From: Candidatus Enterococcus testudinis
GTDB lineage: Bacteria > Bacillota > Bacilli > Lactobacillales > Enterococcaceae
DNA length: 52,448 nucleotides
Assembly: GCF_002140915.1 (NCBI RefSeq)
Contig: NZ_NGKU01000001.1
Location: forward strand, 1,628,814-1,681,261
Reading direction: 5' to 3'
Below the pieces are notes generated by a model. The model was not told where the DNA came from, ran no database searches, and worked only from the letters and a program-made list of their open reading frames with translations. The translations under genes were made by a program, and so were the position numbers. The first letter of the stretch is position 1. Every line of letters begins with the position of its first letter. Positions 22,989 through 33,347 of this stretch are shown here, one piece after another.

Positions 22989-23454
22989 GATGTGCTCCTT
23001 GCCCTTTTGCTTCGTCATCGACTAATGCATAAATAAAAATCAAAATAACGCCAAAAACCAGCGACATATCTGCAATATTAAAAATCGGAAAATTGATAAA
23101 ATCGAATTGGAACATATCTACAACATACCCATGCTGCATCCGATCAATAAAGTTGCCGATTGCCCCAGCCAGCACAAAAGCTAGGCCAAAGCGAAACCAA
23201 AGGCTGCTTTTGCGGTAGCGAAACATCAAGTAAACCACGACTGCTACAGCAATCACTGTGATGATGGCAAAGAAAATCATTTTCCCTTCCAAAATACTCC
23301 ATGCCGCCCCAGTATTCTGTAAATACGTCAACGAAAAAATACCGTCGATCATGGAATGCGTCTCACCCAATTGGTAATTGGCTACGATCCAAATTTTCAG
23401 CCATTGATCTAAACCGATCACAACGGCACTTAACAAAAAAAACACTGCTATCAT
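22981..23454 (-). CDS. lspA: Lipoprotein signal peptidase II
   Basis: This 157-residue membrane aspartyl protease cleaves the signal peptide of prolipoproteins. Four TM segments are visible. The catalytic aspartates lie in GAIGNFIDRMQHGYVVD (about residue 116) and in FNIADMSLVFG (about residue 138). It overlaps the CBS-protein gene upstream by 4 bp and the pseudouridine synthase gene downstream by 8 bp. The lspA-rluD pair just ahead of pyrR is conserved across Firmicutes. Confidence 0.97.
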   Translation of the reverse strand: MIAVFFLLSAVVIGLDQWLKIWIVANYQLGETHSMIDGIFSLTYLQNTGAAWSILEGKMIFFAIITVIAVAVVVYLMFRYRKSSLWFRFGLAFVLAGAIGNFIDRMQHGYVVDMFQFDFINFPIFNIADMSLVFGVILIFIYALVDDEAKGQGAHHE

Positions 23455-24158
23455 ATAGTTTCCACACTTTCTTCATTAAAAATATCCCGCGGCCGTATAA
23501 TACCGAGCAAATTGCCGTTAGGATCTTGATTTTTGGTGATCAGCACTGCTTCCAAAAAGGTATTTTTTTGAAACAATCCTTCCACTTCACTGATTGTTGC
23601 CTCTGGTGATACAAACTGATAGTTTGCCGTTTTGCCATCGGCAGCCAATAATACCGCTGCAGTTTTGCCTGCCAACTCGATTGTACCCTGTTGACTCTCA
23701 TTGGCAAACCAATAGCCCAAGATACGCAAAGTGATCAATCCCAGGAAATGACCATTGTCATACAACGGAAATTGGGAATATCGTTTTTGTGCGACTGTTT
23801 TCAATAACTCTGTCAGGGGCAGATCTTTTTCAAAACCAGTGACTTTCTTAGCAAATTTTGGCAAGACCCGTTCGGGCTGCAATAATTCTTTTTCAATCGT
23901 CTGGATGCGGGTGACCACCCATTGATTCGGTTCAGCAATCACAAAGTTTTCACCGATTTTTTCATGAACGATTGCATTCCGCAATTGCGCCATTTGTAAT
24001 AGATCATCTTCAAATTTCTTGAGTTGACCATCACGATTCTTGGCCAAGCGCCGGACCATTTCTGAAAAGCCCATATTTCTTGGGTTATCTAATTCATCAC
24101 GCACATATTTTTCGATTCGATTGAAACTGCTTAAAAACAAATCAGCACCACTCGCCAT
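23451..24158 (-). CDS. HEPN-like helical domain plus CBS-domain pair
   Basis: This 235-residue soluble protein has an alpha-helical N-terminal half with the motif RNAIVH (R60 to H65). That fits the Rx4-6H signature of HEPN domains, whose members include RNases. The C-terminal half, from about 95, carries two CBS-like repeats (RYSQFPLYDNGHFLGLIT and AVLITKNQDPNGNLLG), which usually bind adenine nucleotides. A nucleotide-gated RNA-acting switch is possible but is only inference. It overlaps the upstream membrane-protein gene by 17 bp and lspA by 4 bp, so it is embedded in a housekeeping operon. Confidence 0.75.
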   Translation of the reverse strand: MASGADLFLSSFNRIEKYVRDELDNPRNMGFSEMVRRLAKNRDGQLKKFEDDLLQMAQLRNAIVHEKIGENFVIAEPNQWVVTRIQTIEKELLQPERVLPKFAKKVTGFEKDLPLTELLKTVAQKRYSQFPLYDNGHFLGLITLRILGYWFANESQQGTIELAGKTAAVLLAADGKTANYQFVSPEATISEVEGLFQKNTFLEAVLITKNQDPNGNLLGIIRPRDIFNEESVETI

Positions 24159-24561
24159 GTTCGTCTACCTCCTTTATGATAAATCCTCGCACGAGATAAT
24201 AACGCAAACCAATACTATACAGTAAGATCAGCGAAATCAATAGCAGCCAGAGCCAGCATTGGGCATAAAACAAGCCGCTTACGCCTGCAATCAAGAAAAA
24301 AACACCATAGCTGATGAAGTAAAATCGCTTCAGCAACGGGTTGAGTATAATCTCAAGTGTGACAGGTGTTTTCCTTTCCTTCAGCATGTATGGTTGACTG
24401 CGCAGCAGCATCATCTTGACCTTCAGCGGCTGTATAGGATCGATTTCAACTGTTTGTGACGCATCATGACGTACACTGGCTATCTGTCGCCCGTCCTGTA
24501 TCAATTGGATTGGGCTGGCCATACCGAAAAAACCGGTTCTTCGTTTCACATCGATTTGCAT
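24142..24561 (-). CDS. Small two-TM protein of unknown function
   Basis: This protein of about 139 residues has an N-terminal soluble part with a beta-rich look and two adjacent TM segments (about residues 83-125). I do not recognise the family. The ATG at 24561 has a GGAG 12 nt upstream, a long spacing; a TTG six codons earlier is the alternative start. It is the first gene of the operon leading through the CBS protein to lspA and rluD. Confidence 0.65.
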   Translation of the reverse strand: MQIDVKRRTGFFGMASPIQLIQDGRQIASVRHDASQTVEIDPIQPLKVKMMLLRSQPYMLKERKTPVTLEIILNPLLKRFYFISYGVFFLIAGVSGLFYAQCWLWLLLISLILLYSIGLRYYLVRGFIIKEVDEHGEWC

Positions 24562-24638
24562 ATCAGGAACACACTCCAATTTTTTAAGTATACTTGAAAA
24601 GCAGCAGAAATAAAATAGCTTTTGTCATCCTCGTTATG

Positions 24639-24647
24639 ATTATAACA
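24639..24647 (-). promoter_or_regulatory. Extended -10 promoter element
   Basis: TGTTATAAT on the minus strand is a perfect extended -10 (TGn followed by TATAAT). It lies about 80 bp before the 24561 start codon, and I see no good -35. The rest of 24650-24770 shows no recognisable feature. Confidence 0.45.
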
Positions 24648-24771
24648 AGAAAAATGAATTTTGGCGCTTCAAAGTGAAGGTCCGACGGTGACTACCCTCC
24701 CTACGGTCAGCTAGTACTGTTCATCATCTACTCTGCCTTGCTCCGCAAGTCAATCGCAGTGATTCACAGCA

Positions 24772-24801
24772 AAAACGACTACCTGTTTGAAAGGTAGTCG
24801 C
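24772..24801 (-). terminator. Rho-independent terminator of fhs
   Basis: A 9-bp CGACTACCT/AGGTAGTCG stem with a 7-nt loop is followed by T5 on the minus strand. It lies 13 bp past the fhs stop. Confidence 0.88.
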
Positions 24802-24813
24802 TTAAAGCTTATT

Positions 24814-26484
24814 TTAAAACAATCCGATTGCTTGTCCATCCGCTGTAACATCCATCTTCAACGCTGCTGGCTCTTTTGGTAATCCCGGCATAGTCATCAC
24901 TGCACCGGTTAAGGCGACAATAAAACCAGCGCCTAATTTAGGTACGAATTCACGGATCGTTACCGTAAAGTCACTTGGTGCCCCTAATTTCTTCGGATCA
25001 TCACTAAATGAATATTGCGTCTTTGCCATACATAAAGGCAGCTGATCCCATCCATTTTCAGCAAATGCTGCCAGCTGACCTTTGGCTTTTGCCGAAAATT
25101 CAACAGCCGTCCCGCCATAAATTTCCCGCACGATCGTTTCAGCTTTGTCTGCTAGGGATTGCTGATCGTCATATAAGCGATGATAGTCGGCCGGTGTGCT
25201 GTCGATCGTTGCAACGACAGCATTGGCTAATGCCTCGCCCCCTGCGCCACCTTCGGCCCAGACATTGGTTCTTGCGACTTGCACATCTATTTCTTGGCAC
25301 AATGTTTCGACAAGATTTCGCTCCGCCTCCGTATCTTGTACAAACGCGTTCAATGCCACAACAACTGGTATCTGATATTTTCGTAAATTGCTGACATGCC
25401 GGGCAAGATTGCTAAATCCGGCACGGATCGCTTCTGTATTCTCGCTGCCCAATCCGCTGACAGGGACACCGCCGTGCATTTTTAAGGCGCGGATCGTTGC
25501 CACCACAACGATTGCATCTGGTGCTTTTGATAAATTCGGTGTTTTGATATCTAGGAATTTCTCAGCACCCAAATCAGCACCAAACCCAGCTTCCGTCACT
25601 GTATAGTCTCCCAAACGCAAGGCAGCCTCTGTGGCGATGACACTATTACAACCATGAGCAATATTGGCAAAGGGGCCGCCATGGACCAATGCGGGTGTTC
25701 CTTCAATCGTTTGGACAAGATTTGGTTTCAAGGCATCTTTCAACAACAAAGCTAATGCGCCTTGGACTTGAAGATCTGCTACATAGACAGGTTGTCGGTC
25801 GTAGGTGTAACCAATCAGAATATGACTCAGACGTTCTTTCAAATCATCAATAGAAGATGCTAAACATAAAATAGCCATGATTTCACTGGCAACCGTGATG
25901 TCAAAGCCATCTTCTCTTGGCACACCTTGGACAGGCCCTCCCAGTCCAACAATGACTTGTCGCAACGCACGATCATTCAAATCGACCACACGCTTCCATG
26001 TGACTCTGCGAGGATCGATGTTCAATTCATTTCCTTGATGGATATGGTTGTCGATCAAAGCGGACAAGGCATTATTTGCAGCCGTGATGGCGTGCATATC
26101 CCCTGTGAAATGCAGATTGATGTCTTCCATTGGCAGTACTTGCGCCATGCCGCCACCTGCGGCACCGCCTTTGACACCCATGACCGGTCCTAAAGAAGGT
26201 TCTCTTAAGGCAATGACGGATTGTTTGCCGATCCGGTTCAACGCATCTGCAAGACCGATCGTCACTGTTGATTTGCCTTCGCCTGCAGGTGTTGGACTGA
26301 TTGCAGTGACAAGGATCAATTTCCCGGTCTTCTCTTGCTTCCGTGCTTCAATCGCTGACCATGCCAATTTGGCTTTATATTTGCCATATAACGATAAATC
26401 GTCTTCTGATAAACCAATGGTCTGCGCAATCTCATTAATCGGTTTAAGTGTTGATTCTTGTGCAATTTCAATATCTGATTTCAT
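24814..26484 (-). CDS. fhs: Formate-tetrahydrofolate ligase
   Basis: This 556-residue ATP-dependent ligase joins formate to tetrahydrofolate, giving 10-formyl-THF for purine and initiator-tRNA formylation. The P-loop is [16 protein letters not shown] at about residues 65-80, and the conserved [20 protein letters not shown] segment follows. Length is normal for the family. It stands alone with its own terminator. The ATG follows a GAGGG site. Confidence 0.97.
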   Translation of the reverse strand: MKSDIEIAQESTLKPINEIAQTIGLSEDDLSLYGKYKAKLAWSAIEARKQEKTGKLILVTAISPTPAGEGKSTVTIGLADALNRIGKQSVIALREPSLGPVMGVKGGAAGGGMAQVLPMEDINLHFTGDMHAITAANNALSALIDNHIHQGNELNIDPRRVTWKRVVDLNDRALRQVIVGLGGPVQGVPREDGFDITVASEIMAILCLASSIDDLKERLSHILIGYTYDRQPVYVADLQVQGALALLLKDALKPNLVQTIEGTPALVHGGPFANIAHGCNSVIATEAALRLGDYTVTEAGFGADLGAEKFLDIKTPNLSKAPDAIVVVATIRALKMHGGVPVSGLGSENTEAIRAGFSNLARHVSNLRKYQIPVVVALNAFVQDTEAERNLVETLCQEIDVQVARTNVWAEGGAGGEALANAVVATIDSTPADYHRLYDDQQSLADKAETIVREIYGGTAVEFSAKAKGQLAAFAENGWDQLPLCMAKTQYSFSDDPKKLGAPSDFTVTIREFVPKLGAGFIVALTGAVMTMPGLPKEPAALKMDVTADGQAIGLF

Positions 26485-26595
26485 TTAAACCCTCTATTCA
26501 CGAACTATTTAGCATATAAAGACACATTCGTTTGCTATATATCTATTATACTTGTTTTTCATCAGATGTGAAGCCCGAGTTTTCCCACCGTACGC

Positions 26596-26630
26596 AAAAA
26601 CGCTCTTTCAGCCATAGCTTCTAGAGCGTT
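26596..26630 (-). terminator. Rho-independent terminator of the EbsA-like gene
   Basis: AACGCTCT pairs with AGAGCGTT (8 bp, 16-nt loop) and is followed by T on the minus strand, directly after the 26639-27064 gene. Confidence 0.7.
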
Positions 26631-26638
26631 CCTGATCA

Positions 26639-27064
26639 TTATTCAATAGGCGGTTGTTTTTCTGACATACCAGAAATAATGTGTAAAGATGTTTTATCGG
26701 AGAGACATGCAGCCAGTGCGATCAAATCATGTTTGCGAAAAGCAGCCGTCCACTGCTCATTGCCGACTGAAAGTTTCAGCATTCGTCCTTCGATGCAAAT
26801 ACGATCGATTGCTGCAAATTGAATGCTCTTTTTTTTCCAAATACGGGCATAGCGAATCGTCATTTTGTTCTCTTCTATCAGTACCTTGCGTCGCAAACCT
26901 AGATACACAAATAACCCAAAGAAAACCAATACTAGATTACTTTTCCAGTAGGGGCCAGTATTCTCCAAAGCCAAAATCAAACTGTAAAATAAAATGATCA
27001 ATGTCACTGACCAATAGATAATGGCCGTCGCAGCTTCGGGCTGCCAATTAAATTTACGCTTCAT
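26639..27064 (-). CDS. EbsA-like small membrane protein
   Basis: This 141-residue protein has two TM segments (about 14-34 and 42-60), then a soluble C-terminal domain of about 75 residues with a PH-like alternating pattern. The opening FNWQPEAATAIIYWS resembles the enterococcal EbsA family, named from work on aggregation-substance mutants and of unclear function. It is divergent from the RNase HI-like gene, with only 66 bp between. The family call rests on the N-terminal motif, so it is tentative. Confidence 0.6.
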   Translation of the reverse strand: MKRKFNWQPEAATAIIYWSVTLIILFYSLILALENTGPYWKSNLVLVFFGLFVYLGLRRKVLIEENKMTIRYARIWKKKSIQFAAIDRICIEGRMLKLSVGNEQWTAAFRKHDLIALAACLSDKTSLHIISGMSEKQPPIE

Positions 27065-27130
27065 ATCTGTTCCTCACACCATTTATTTCTTGTATACTAT
27101 AAGATAATCATAACAAAAAAGGGTGAACAT

Positions 27131-27541
27131 ATGTTAAAGATATATCTTGATGCCTCTACCAAAGGCAATCCTGGACCTAGCGGCGGCGGAATCGTTCTGG
27201 TAGGAGAGCAGATCCACGAACAATTATCCTTCCCGCTTGAAGAACTTAGCAACCATCAAGCAGAGTTTGCGGTCATGCAAAAGGCATTGTCCTTACTGAT
27301 CGAAAGAAATCTGCACCAGCAAACCTGTATGTTCTTTACCGATAGCAAAGTGGTTGCCCAAACTATCGACAAAGACCATACCAGCAATTCTGCCTTTCAG
27401 GTCTATCTCACGACGATCCGTTCTTTATTGAACCAATTTTCATTGGCCATCATTCAGTGGATACCTGAAAGCCAAAACAAAGGCGCCGATCATTTAGCTA
27501 GACAAGGTCTATCAAAAGCACTGAAATCAAAGGATCGGTGA
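27131..27541 (+). CDS. RNase HI-like domain protein
   Basis: This 136-residue protein has the RNase H fold core residues in order: D in IYLDAST, E in NHQAEFAV, D in FFTDSKVV and D in NKGADHLARQ. That is a complete acidic catalytic set, so it is probably an active RNase H or exonuclease-like nuclease acting on RNA-DNA hybrids. It matches the short reverse-transcriptase-like/RNase HI proteins of Firmicutes. It is one of few plus-strand genes and its end overlaps the convergent cardiolipin synthase gene by 15 bp. Confidence 0.85.
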   Translation: MLKIYLDASTKGNPGPSGGGIVLVGEQIHEQLSFPLEELSNHQAEFAVMQKALSLLIERNLHQQTCMFFTDSKVVAQTIDKDHTSNSAFQVYLTTIRSLLNQFSLAIIQWIPESQNKGADHLARQGLSKALKSKDR

Positions 27542-28993
27542 CAGCAACCGAGAGAAGTTTTGTTTGAATCGCAGCCAATAGGATTGTTTGGCTAAAATTT
27601 CATCCGTCAGCAAGGTTGATTGCACCATATCCGCTTCAAAAAAGTCTTTCAATGTTTTTGTCACATCATGGTCATAGGTGAAAGCATTGACTTCAAAGTT
27701 CAATTCATAACTACGGATATCTTGATTGGTCGTCCCAAAAGAACAAATCGTATCATCCATCATCACCGTTTTGGCATGTAAGAAACCATTGTCATAAATA
27801 TAGATTTTGGCGCCTCGACGATGCAAGTAATTGGCATAGTGCTGTGTGGCACGATAAATAAAAGGATGGTCAGGCATACAAGGGATCATGATCCGGACAT
27901 CAACACCGGAATGGATCGCGATTTCTAATGCGTTCATCATGCTATCATCCGGAATCAAATAAGGTGTTTGGATCCAGATTGATTCTTTGGCTGCCAAAAT
28001 CATTTTGACGAACCCACCCTTAAGAACTTGGGTTTCTGATTCTGGTCCATCGGCCACGATTTGCATATCCACGTTGCCAGCGTCTTCTTTTGAAGGCAAG
28101 ATAAAATAATTATCCGCATACTCTAATTGGTCTTCCTCTTTTTGCACTGAAGCATTCCAATCACGAATAAAAATCTCCTGCAATGTAAAACTTGCGGTAC
28201 CTACAATGCGGGCATGCGTGTCACGCCAATAACCAAATTTGGCTTTTTTGCCTAAATATTGATCACCTACATTAAAGCCCCCGGTCCAACCAATCTGTCC
28301 ATCGATCACCACGATTTTGCGATGTAAATGATAATTCAAGCGGGTATTGCGGATCAAGTTCTTTGATGTGATAAAAGGAACGACCTTTCCGCCGGCATCA
28401 ATCAGCGGTTGGAAAAACTTACGATTGGCTTTCGGCGATCCCCATGGATCATAGACCAACCGCACTTCAACGCCTTCTTTGGCTTTATCGATCAAGATCG
28501 ATAAAAATTGTCCGCCGATCTCATCATTAAAGAAAGAGTAATACTCCACGTGCAAATTGTCTTCGGCTTGTTTCATGTCTGCAAATAATGCTGCAAATTT
28601 TTCTTTGCCATCGGTATAAAAATCGACTTTATTCCCCTTCGTCAAAGGTGACTCATCTAAGTTTTTAAAATAGCGTTCCAATAGATGATTGTCATCTGAA
28701 TAAGGATGATCAGGGAAAGAATAATTATGTACCTTAATGATTTGGTTGATCTCATTGATTCGGCTTTGGTGGTGCTCGCTAAATTTATAAATAATTTCTC
28801 CATCGATCCCGCGACCGCAAAACAAGTACAAGATAAACCCAAATCCTGGAATAAACACCAGCGTCATCATCCATGCAAAGACACTCGCAATGGAACGTGG
28901 TTTGCGAAAGACAGTGATAAACGCTGCTACGGTATTGATGAACAGCAAAGCCGCAAACACCGTTGAAACCATACTCATATCCATTTTAATCAT
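27527..28993 (-). CDS. cls: Cardiolipin synthase
   Basis: This 488-residue membrane phospholipase-D-family enzyme condenses two phosphatidylglycerols into cardiolipin. Two N-terminal TM segments are followed by two HKD catalytic motifs: HLHRKIVVIDGQIGWTGGFN (about residues 220-240) and FLHAKTVMMDD with SFGTTN (about 400-420). An AGGAGG site lies 5 nt before the ATG. In enterococci, changes in Cls affect daptomycin susceptibility; I cannot judge that here. It starts 9 bp past the CDF transporter stop, so the two may be cotranscribed. Confidence 0.95.
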   Translation of the reverse strand: MIKMDMSMVSTVFAALLFINTVAAFITVFRKPRSIASVFAWMMTLVFIPGFGFILYLFCGRGIDGEIIYKFSEHHQSRINEINQIIKVHNYSFPDHPYSDDNHLLERYFKNLDESPLTKGNKVDFYTDGKEKFAALFADMKQAEDNLHVEYYSFFNDEIGGQFLSILIDKAKEGVEVRLVYDPWGSPKANRKFFQPLIDAGGKVVPFITSKNLIRNTRLNYHLHRKIVVIDGQIGWTGGFNVGDQYLGKKAKFGYWRDTHARIVGTASFTLQEIFIRDWNASVQKEEDQLEYADNYFILPSKEDAGNVDMQIVADGPESETQVLKGGFVKMILAAKESIWIQTPYLIPDDSMMNALEIAIHSGVDVRIMIPCMPDHPFIYRATQHYANYLHRRGAKIYIYDNGFLHAKTVMMDDTICSFGTTNQDIRSYELNFEVNAFTYDHDVTKTLKDFFEADMVQSTLLTDEILAKQSYWLRFKQNFSRLLSPIL

Positions 28994-29002
28994 ATTTTCC
29001 TC

Positions 29003-30145
29003 CTACAATAGATAACTATGGTCAAAGGTGATCTCCACCACATAGTTTCCTACTTCCTTCGTCATTTTTTCCTGCAGTAAGTACCGAATATCGTCATCTC
29101 GGTAAGCAGCCTCGTTCGGTATCACCAAATCAAAGTAGATGGTCTGATCAGTCACACGAAAATCGTGCATTCTTAACTGTGGGTCTACTTGGCGCACCAC
29201 CTTTTTGGTTGTTTTTTTCAATCGACGATAATGGGCATCATGGATCGGTACCGGATCTAAATGACAAACCAATTCAACCCGCAACTGTTTGTAAAAATCA
29301 TGTTCGATTTGGTCAATGACTTGATGGGCTTGATTCAACGTCCATGTATCATCCACTTCTATATGCACGCTGGCAAACCGATTAGACGGTCCGTAATTAT
29401 GGACCAGCAAGTCATGAAACCCTAAAATCGTTTGATAGCTGGCTAACCGTTCTTCCATTTCTGCCAATTCTGTTTCTGTGGGTCGGCTGCCTAACAACTC
29501 ATTAATAAAGTTCCGGATCATTTGAATGCCGTTGTATAAAATATAAAGTGCAATCAGCAAACCAACATACCCATCGATCCGCAACCCTGTCAGCCACTCA
29601 ACAGTCGCCGACAACAACACCGCCGTCGTCGTAACGACATCGTTGATACTATCTTGTCCACTGGCTTGCAGCGTAGCGGAGTTGATTTTTTTTGCAAGTG
29701 AGCGATACATCGATCCTTGCCAGACTTTGATACCAATCGACAATATCAAGACGATAAATAGTATCGGTGAAAGTCGAATATTTTCTGGAGTCATGATTTT
29801 ATTGATCGAGGAAAGCAAAAACTGCCCACCGACAAAAGTAATCAATAAGGAAACCACAAAACCGCTGATTGTTTCAAAGCGGGCATGTCCATAAGGATGT
29901 TCACTGTCTGCTGGTTTGCCAGCGATCCGAAAGCCAACCAACGTCAGCAGTGAAGAAGCACTATCGGTCAAACTGTTGATTGCATCAGCCATGATCGAAA
30001 CGGAACCAGCCGAGAGACCTATCAAGAATTTGCCGATAAATAAAACAAGATTTGATCCTAACCCAAGCCATCCCGCAGTCAAACCAATCGATGTTCGGTC
30101 GTAGGAATCATTTTCTTGTTTATGTCTTTTCCAAAAACCTGCCAT
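29003..30145 (-). CDS. Cation diffusion facilitator metal efflux transporter
   Basis: This 380-residue CDF transporter exports divalent metals using the proton gradient. Six TM segments are suggested in the first 230 residues. The metal-site motifs are ADAINSLTDS in TM2, HPYGHARFE after it, and SGQDSINDVVTT in TM5. A cytoplasmic C-terminal domain of about 150 residues follows, longer than in many FieF proteins. The DxxxD pattern in both TM2 and TM5 suggests manganese or iron/zinc; the substrate is not decided by sequence. Confidence 0.9.
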   Translation of the reverse strand: MAGFWKRHKQENDSYDRTSIGLTAGWLGLGSNLVLFIGKFLIGLSAGSVSIMADAINSLTDSASSLLTLVGFRIAGKPADSEHPYGHARFETISGFVVSLLITFVGGQFLLSSINKIMTPENIRLSPILFIVLILSIGIKVWQGSMYRSLAKKINSATLQASGQDSINDVVTTTAVLLSATVEWLTGLRIDGYVGLLIALYILYNGIQMIRNFINELLGSRPTETELAEMEERLASYQTILGFHDLLVHNYGPSNRFASVHIEVDDTWTLNQAHQVIDQIEHDFYKQLRVELVCHLDPVPIHDAHYRRLKKTTKKVVRQVDPQLRMHDFRVTDQTIYFDLVIPNEAAYRDDDIRYLLQEKMTKEVGNYVVEITFDHSYLL

Positions 30146-30281
30146 TTGCCATCCCCCCCACTTAATATGATGATCTTTCTTATTTTACCCCGAAAGAAAA
30201 CAATTAAACAACTATTCCTATCGACAATCAGAAAAAAGTTTTTGGAAATCCTATCGTACCTCTTTAAACCAAGTACATTTA

Positions 30282-30321
30282 AAAAGATAACAGAATGATC
30301 TGCATCATTCTGTTATCTTTT
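30282..30321. terminator. Strong bidirectional terminator after alaS
   Basis: A perfect 17-bp inverted repeat (30282-30298 with 30305-30321, 6-nt loop) begins with AAAA and ends with TTTT. On the minus strand it ends alaS transcription 39 bp past the stop. Confidence 0.9.
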
Positions 30322-30359
30322 AAATAGCTTCTGCATTTTCGTTTAGATAGAAAATGCAA

Positions 30360-33002
30360 TTATTTTTCAGACAACCATGCTTTGGCTTTCGTCAATGCAT
30401 CAGAAATGCCTTCAGGGTTCTTGCCGCCTGCTTGTGCCATATCTGGACGGCCGCCACCGCCACCACCTACGATTGGTGCGATCGTTTTGATCAAGTCACC
30501 AGCTTTCAGACCTTTGGCATTGGCTGCAGCATTGATGGCTGCCAATAAATTGACTTTCCCGTCATTTGCAGTCGCTAAGACCAACACATCAGAGTAGTCT
30601 TTTTGTTTCCATTGATCGGCCAATTGACGCAATTGGTTCATGTCTTTGACATTGACTTTGGCCGTAATCAATCGGATACCGTTGATGTCCTCAACATCCT
30701 TGAATACATCTCCGGCTTGTTGATTGGCCAATTTGCTTGCCAATGCTTCGTTTTCTTTTTGTAATTCACGCAATTGGGCTTGCAGTTGTTCCGTTTTGGC
30801 AACGACTTCTTTGATTTGCGCTGACTTGACGATTGATGCGACAGCTTTCAGTTGTGTTTCTTCTTCTTGCAACAAGCGATAGGCTTCTTCGCTGGTGACC
30901 GCTTCGATCCGACGAACACCTGCCCCAATCCCTGATTCAGAAACGATTTTGAAGATACCGATATCTTCTGTATTGGTTACGTGGGTTCCACCACACAATT
31001 CAATCGACCAATCTGCTACATTCACAACGCGAACATCATGACCATATTTCTCACCGAATAACGCCATGGCCCCCATGCCTTTGGCCGTATCGATATCTGT
31101 TTCGATCGTGACTACGGGCAAAGCTTCCCAGATTTTTTGGTTGACGATTTGTTCCATCTGGCTCAACTCTTCGCCAGTCACTTGACCAAAGTGGCTAAAG
31201 TCAAAGCGCAAATGACCAGGTGCTACCAATGAACCTGCTTGGTTGGCATGGCTGCCTAGCACTTCTTTTAAGGCTTTGTGCAATAAATGGGTGGCTGTAT
31301 GATTTTTGACGATCTTGTTGCGGCGATGTTGATCGACTTGCAAGAAATAGGCTGTATCAATTGCAATCGGTGCAAGGATCGTTACTGTGTGCAAGAATTG
31401 ACCATTTGGCGCTTTCTTCACATCATTGACTTCAGCCACGATGCGCCCTGCTTCATCAATGATCGTACCCGTATCTGCAACTTGCCCACCCATTTCAGCA
31501 TAAAATGGTGTTTCTGCAAAAATCAATTGTGCTTCGCCTTCACTGGCGCTTTCTTTCAATGCTTCGCCTTGGATCAAGACCAGCAGTGCACTTTTGACTT
31601 CTTGCATGTCATAACCGACAAATCGACTGTCCACTTTGATATCTGTCAATAAGGCAGATTGGACCCCCATCGATAATTCCGTTTGACGCGCAGCACGGGC
31701 ACGGGTCCGTTGTGCGTCCATTTCCGCTTCAAAGCCAGCGTGATCGACTTTAAGGCCTTCGTCTTCCGCCACTTCTTCCGTTAATTCAACTGGGAAGCCA
31801 TAGGTATCATACAATTTGAAAATATCTGCGCCTTGCAAGGTATCTTCACCAGATGCTTGAACAGTCGCGATGACATCATTTAAGATCGCTAACCCTTCAT
31901 TGATTGTTTCGTGGAAACGTTCCTCTTCGCTGCGGACAACTTTTTCAATAAATGCTTGCTGTGCCAACACTTCAGGATAATAACTGTCCATAATACCACC
32001 AACGATTGGGACCAATTTATATAAGAAAGCCGTATCGATGCCTAGTTTTTTGCCATGCATGACTGCCCGACGCAACAAACGCCGCAAGACATAGCCTCGG
32101 CCTTCATTAGACGGCAATGCACCATCGCCGATAGCAAAAGAAAGTGCCCGGATATGGTCAGCAATCACTTTGAAAGAGATATCTGTTGTTTTGCTATCGC
32201 CGTAAGCAACTTTCCCGCTTAATTGGGCAACAGCTTCAATGATTGGCATAAATAGATCTGTTTCAAAATTGGTTGGTGCATTTTGGACGATCGAAACCAT
32301 CCGTTCAAGCCCCATTCCCGTATCAATGTTTTTATGCGGCAGTGGTTCATAAGCGCCGTCAGGTTGATGGTTGAATTCAGAAAATACCAAGTTCCAGATT
32401 TCTAGATAGCGTTCATTTTCGCCACCAGGATAGTTTTCTGGATCATCTTCAGCAACATCGTTGAACGCTTCGCCACGGTCATAGAAAATCTCTGAGTCTG
32501 GTCCACAAGGTCCGGCACCAATATCCCAGAAGTTGTCTTCGATCTCAACGATATGCTCAGGTGTCAAGCCAACTTCTTCTGCCCAAATACGCTTTGCTTC
32601 GGTATCTTTCGGATAGACCGTCACATATAGTTTTTCTGGATCAAAAGCCATCCATTCTGGTGAGGTTAAAAATTCCCATGCCCAGTGAATGGCTTCATTT
32701 TTGAAATAATCACCGATCGAAAAATTGCCCAGCATTTCAAACATCGTATGGTGACGAGCGGTTTTACCGACATTTTCGATGTCATTGGTCCGTATAGATT
32801 TTTGCGCATTGGTGATCCTTGGATTTTCAGGTACCACGGTACCGTCGAAATATTTTTTCAATGTTGCCACACCAGAATTGATCCATAGTAAGGTGGGATC
32901 ATTGACTGGTACCAACGACGCACTTGGTTCGATAGAGTGCCCTTTCGATTGGAAAAAATCTAAAAACAGTTTTCGTACTTCTGCACTGGATAATTGTTTC
33001 AC
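30360..33002 (-). CDS. alaS: Alanyl-tRNA synthetase
   Basis: This 880-residue class II synthetase charges tRNA-Ala. The N-terminal catalytic domain shows [14 protein letters not shown] and [15 protein letters not shown]. The editing domain carries the zinc motifs [11 protein letters not shown] and CGGTHV, and the C-Ala domain ends with a [15 protein letters not shown] stretch. The start is GTG at 33002, six bases after AGGAG. It is controlled by the T-box leader upstream and ends at a strong terminator. Confidence 0.98.
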   Translation of the reverse strand: MKQLSSAEVRKLFLDFFQSKGHSIEPSASLVPVNDPTLLWINSGVATLKKYFDGTVVPENPRITNAQKSIRTNDIENVGKTARHHTMFEMLGNFSIGDYFKNEAIHWAWEFLTSPEWMAFDPEKLYVTVYPKDTEAKRIWAEEVGLTPEHIVEIEDNFWDIGAGPCGPDSEIFYDRGEAFNDVAEDDPENYPGGENERYLEIWNLVFSEFNHQPDGAYEPLPHKNIDTGMGLERMVSIVQNAPTNFETDLFMPIIEAVAQLSGKVAYGDSKTTDISFKVIADHIRALSFAIGDGALPSNEGRGYVLRRLLRRAVMHGKKLGIDTAFLYKLVPIVGGIMDSYYPEVLAQQAFIEKVVRSEEERFHETINEGLAILNDVIATVQASGEDTLQGADIFKLYDTYGFPVELTEEVAEDEGLKVDHAGFEAEMDAQRTRARAARQTELSMGVQSALLTDIKVDSRFVGYDMQEVKSALLVLIQGEALKESASEGEAQLIFAETPFYAEMGGQVADTGTIIDEAGRIVAEVNDVKKAPNGQFLHTVTILAPIAIDTAYFLQVDQHRRNKIVKNHTATHLLHKALKEVLGSHANQAGSLVAPGHLRFDFSHFGQVTGEELSQMEQIVNQKIWEALPVVTIETDIDTAKGMGAMALFGEKYGHDVRVVNVADWSIELCGGTHVTNTEDIGIFKIVSESGIGAGVRRIEAVTSEEAYRLLQEEETQLKAVASIVKSAQIKEVVAKTEQLQAQLRELQKENEALASKLANQQAGDVFKDVEDINGIRLITAKVNVKDMNQLRQLADQWKQKDYSDVLVLATANDGKVNLLAAINAAANAKGLKAGDLIKTIAPIVGGGGGGRPDMAQAGGKNPEGISDALTKAKAWLSEK

Positions 33003-33089
33003 TTTATTCTCCTACTTTCTGCTATCTTCGTTTGGCTTGTGGTCTGCTTGCTGATGCCTCTTTTTTGATGCTTGCGCACTTGTCTAAAA

Positions 33090-33315
33090 AGACAAAAAAA
33101 CACCATTGCAAAAACAAGGACGTCTACACGCGGTACCACCTTGCTTGCAATGATGTAACTCATTACCTCTTAGACTCGCTAACACTGAGTACGCGTCAAC
33201 ATTGCTGTTGAAAATCAAGAAAAGGGAGCCATTCAGCCGGGCACATGTTTTTCTCTCAGCACTGAAAAACTTTCTGTGATGCAACACCAAACCAACGATA
33301 TCCTTTATCACTCAA
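33090..33315 (-). promoter_or_regulatory. T-box leader of alaS
   Basis: The diagnostic T-box sequence AAGGTGGTACCGCG lies at 33129-33142 on the minus strand. Downstream, a CATTGCAA/TTGCAATG stem (33145-33152 with 33104-33111) followed by seven T forms the terminator. In the antiterminated state the T-box would pair with the acceptor end of uncharged tRNA. The upstream 170 nt fit a Stem I region. I infer tRNA-Ala as ligand from the downstream gene; I could not place the specifier codon with confidence. The roughly 90 nt before alaS shows nothing else. Confidence 0.93.
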
Positions 33316-33344
33316 AGTATAAGGAAAGATCTCGGAAAAGTCAA
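33316..33344 (-). promoter_or_regulatory. Promoter of the T-box/alaS transcript
   Basis: The -35 box TTGACT (33339-33344) and -10 box TATACT (33316-33321) are 17 bp apart on the minus strand, immediately upstream of the leader. This is close to the vegetative consensus. Confidence 0.85.
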
Positions 33345-33347
33345 TCC

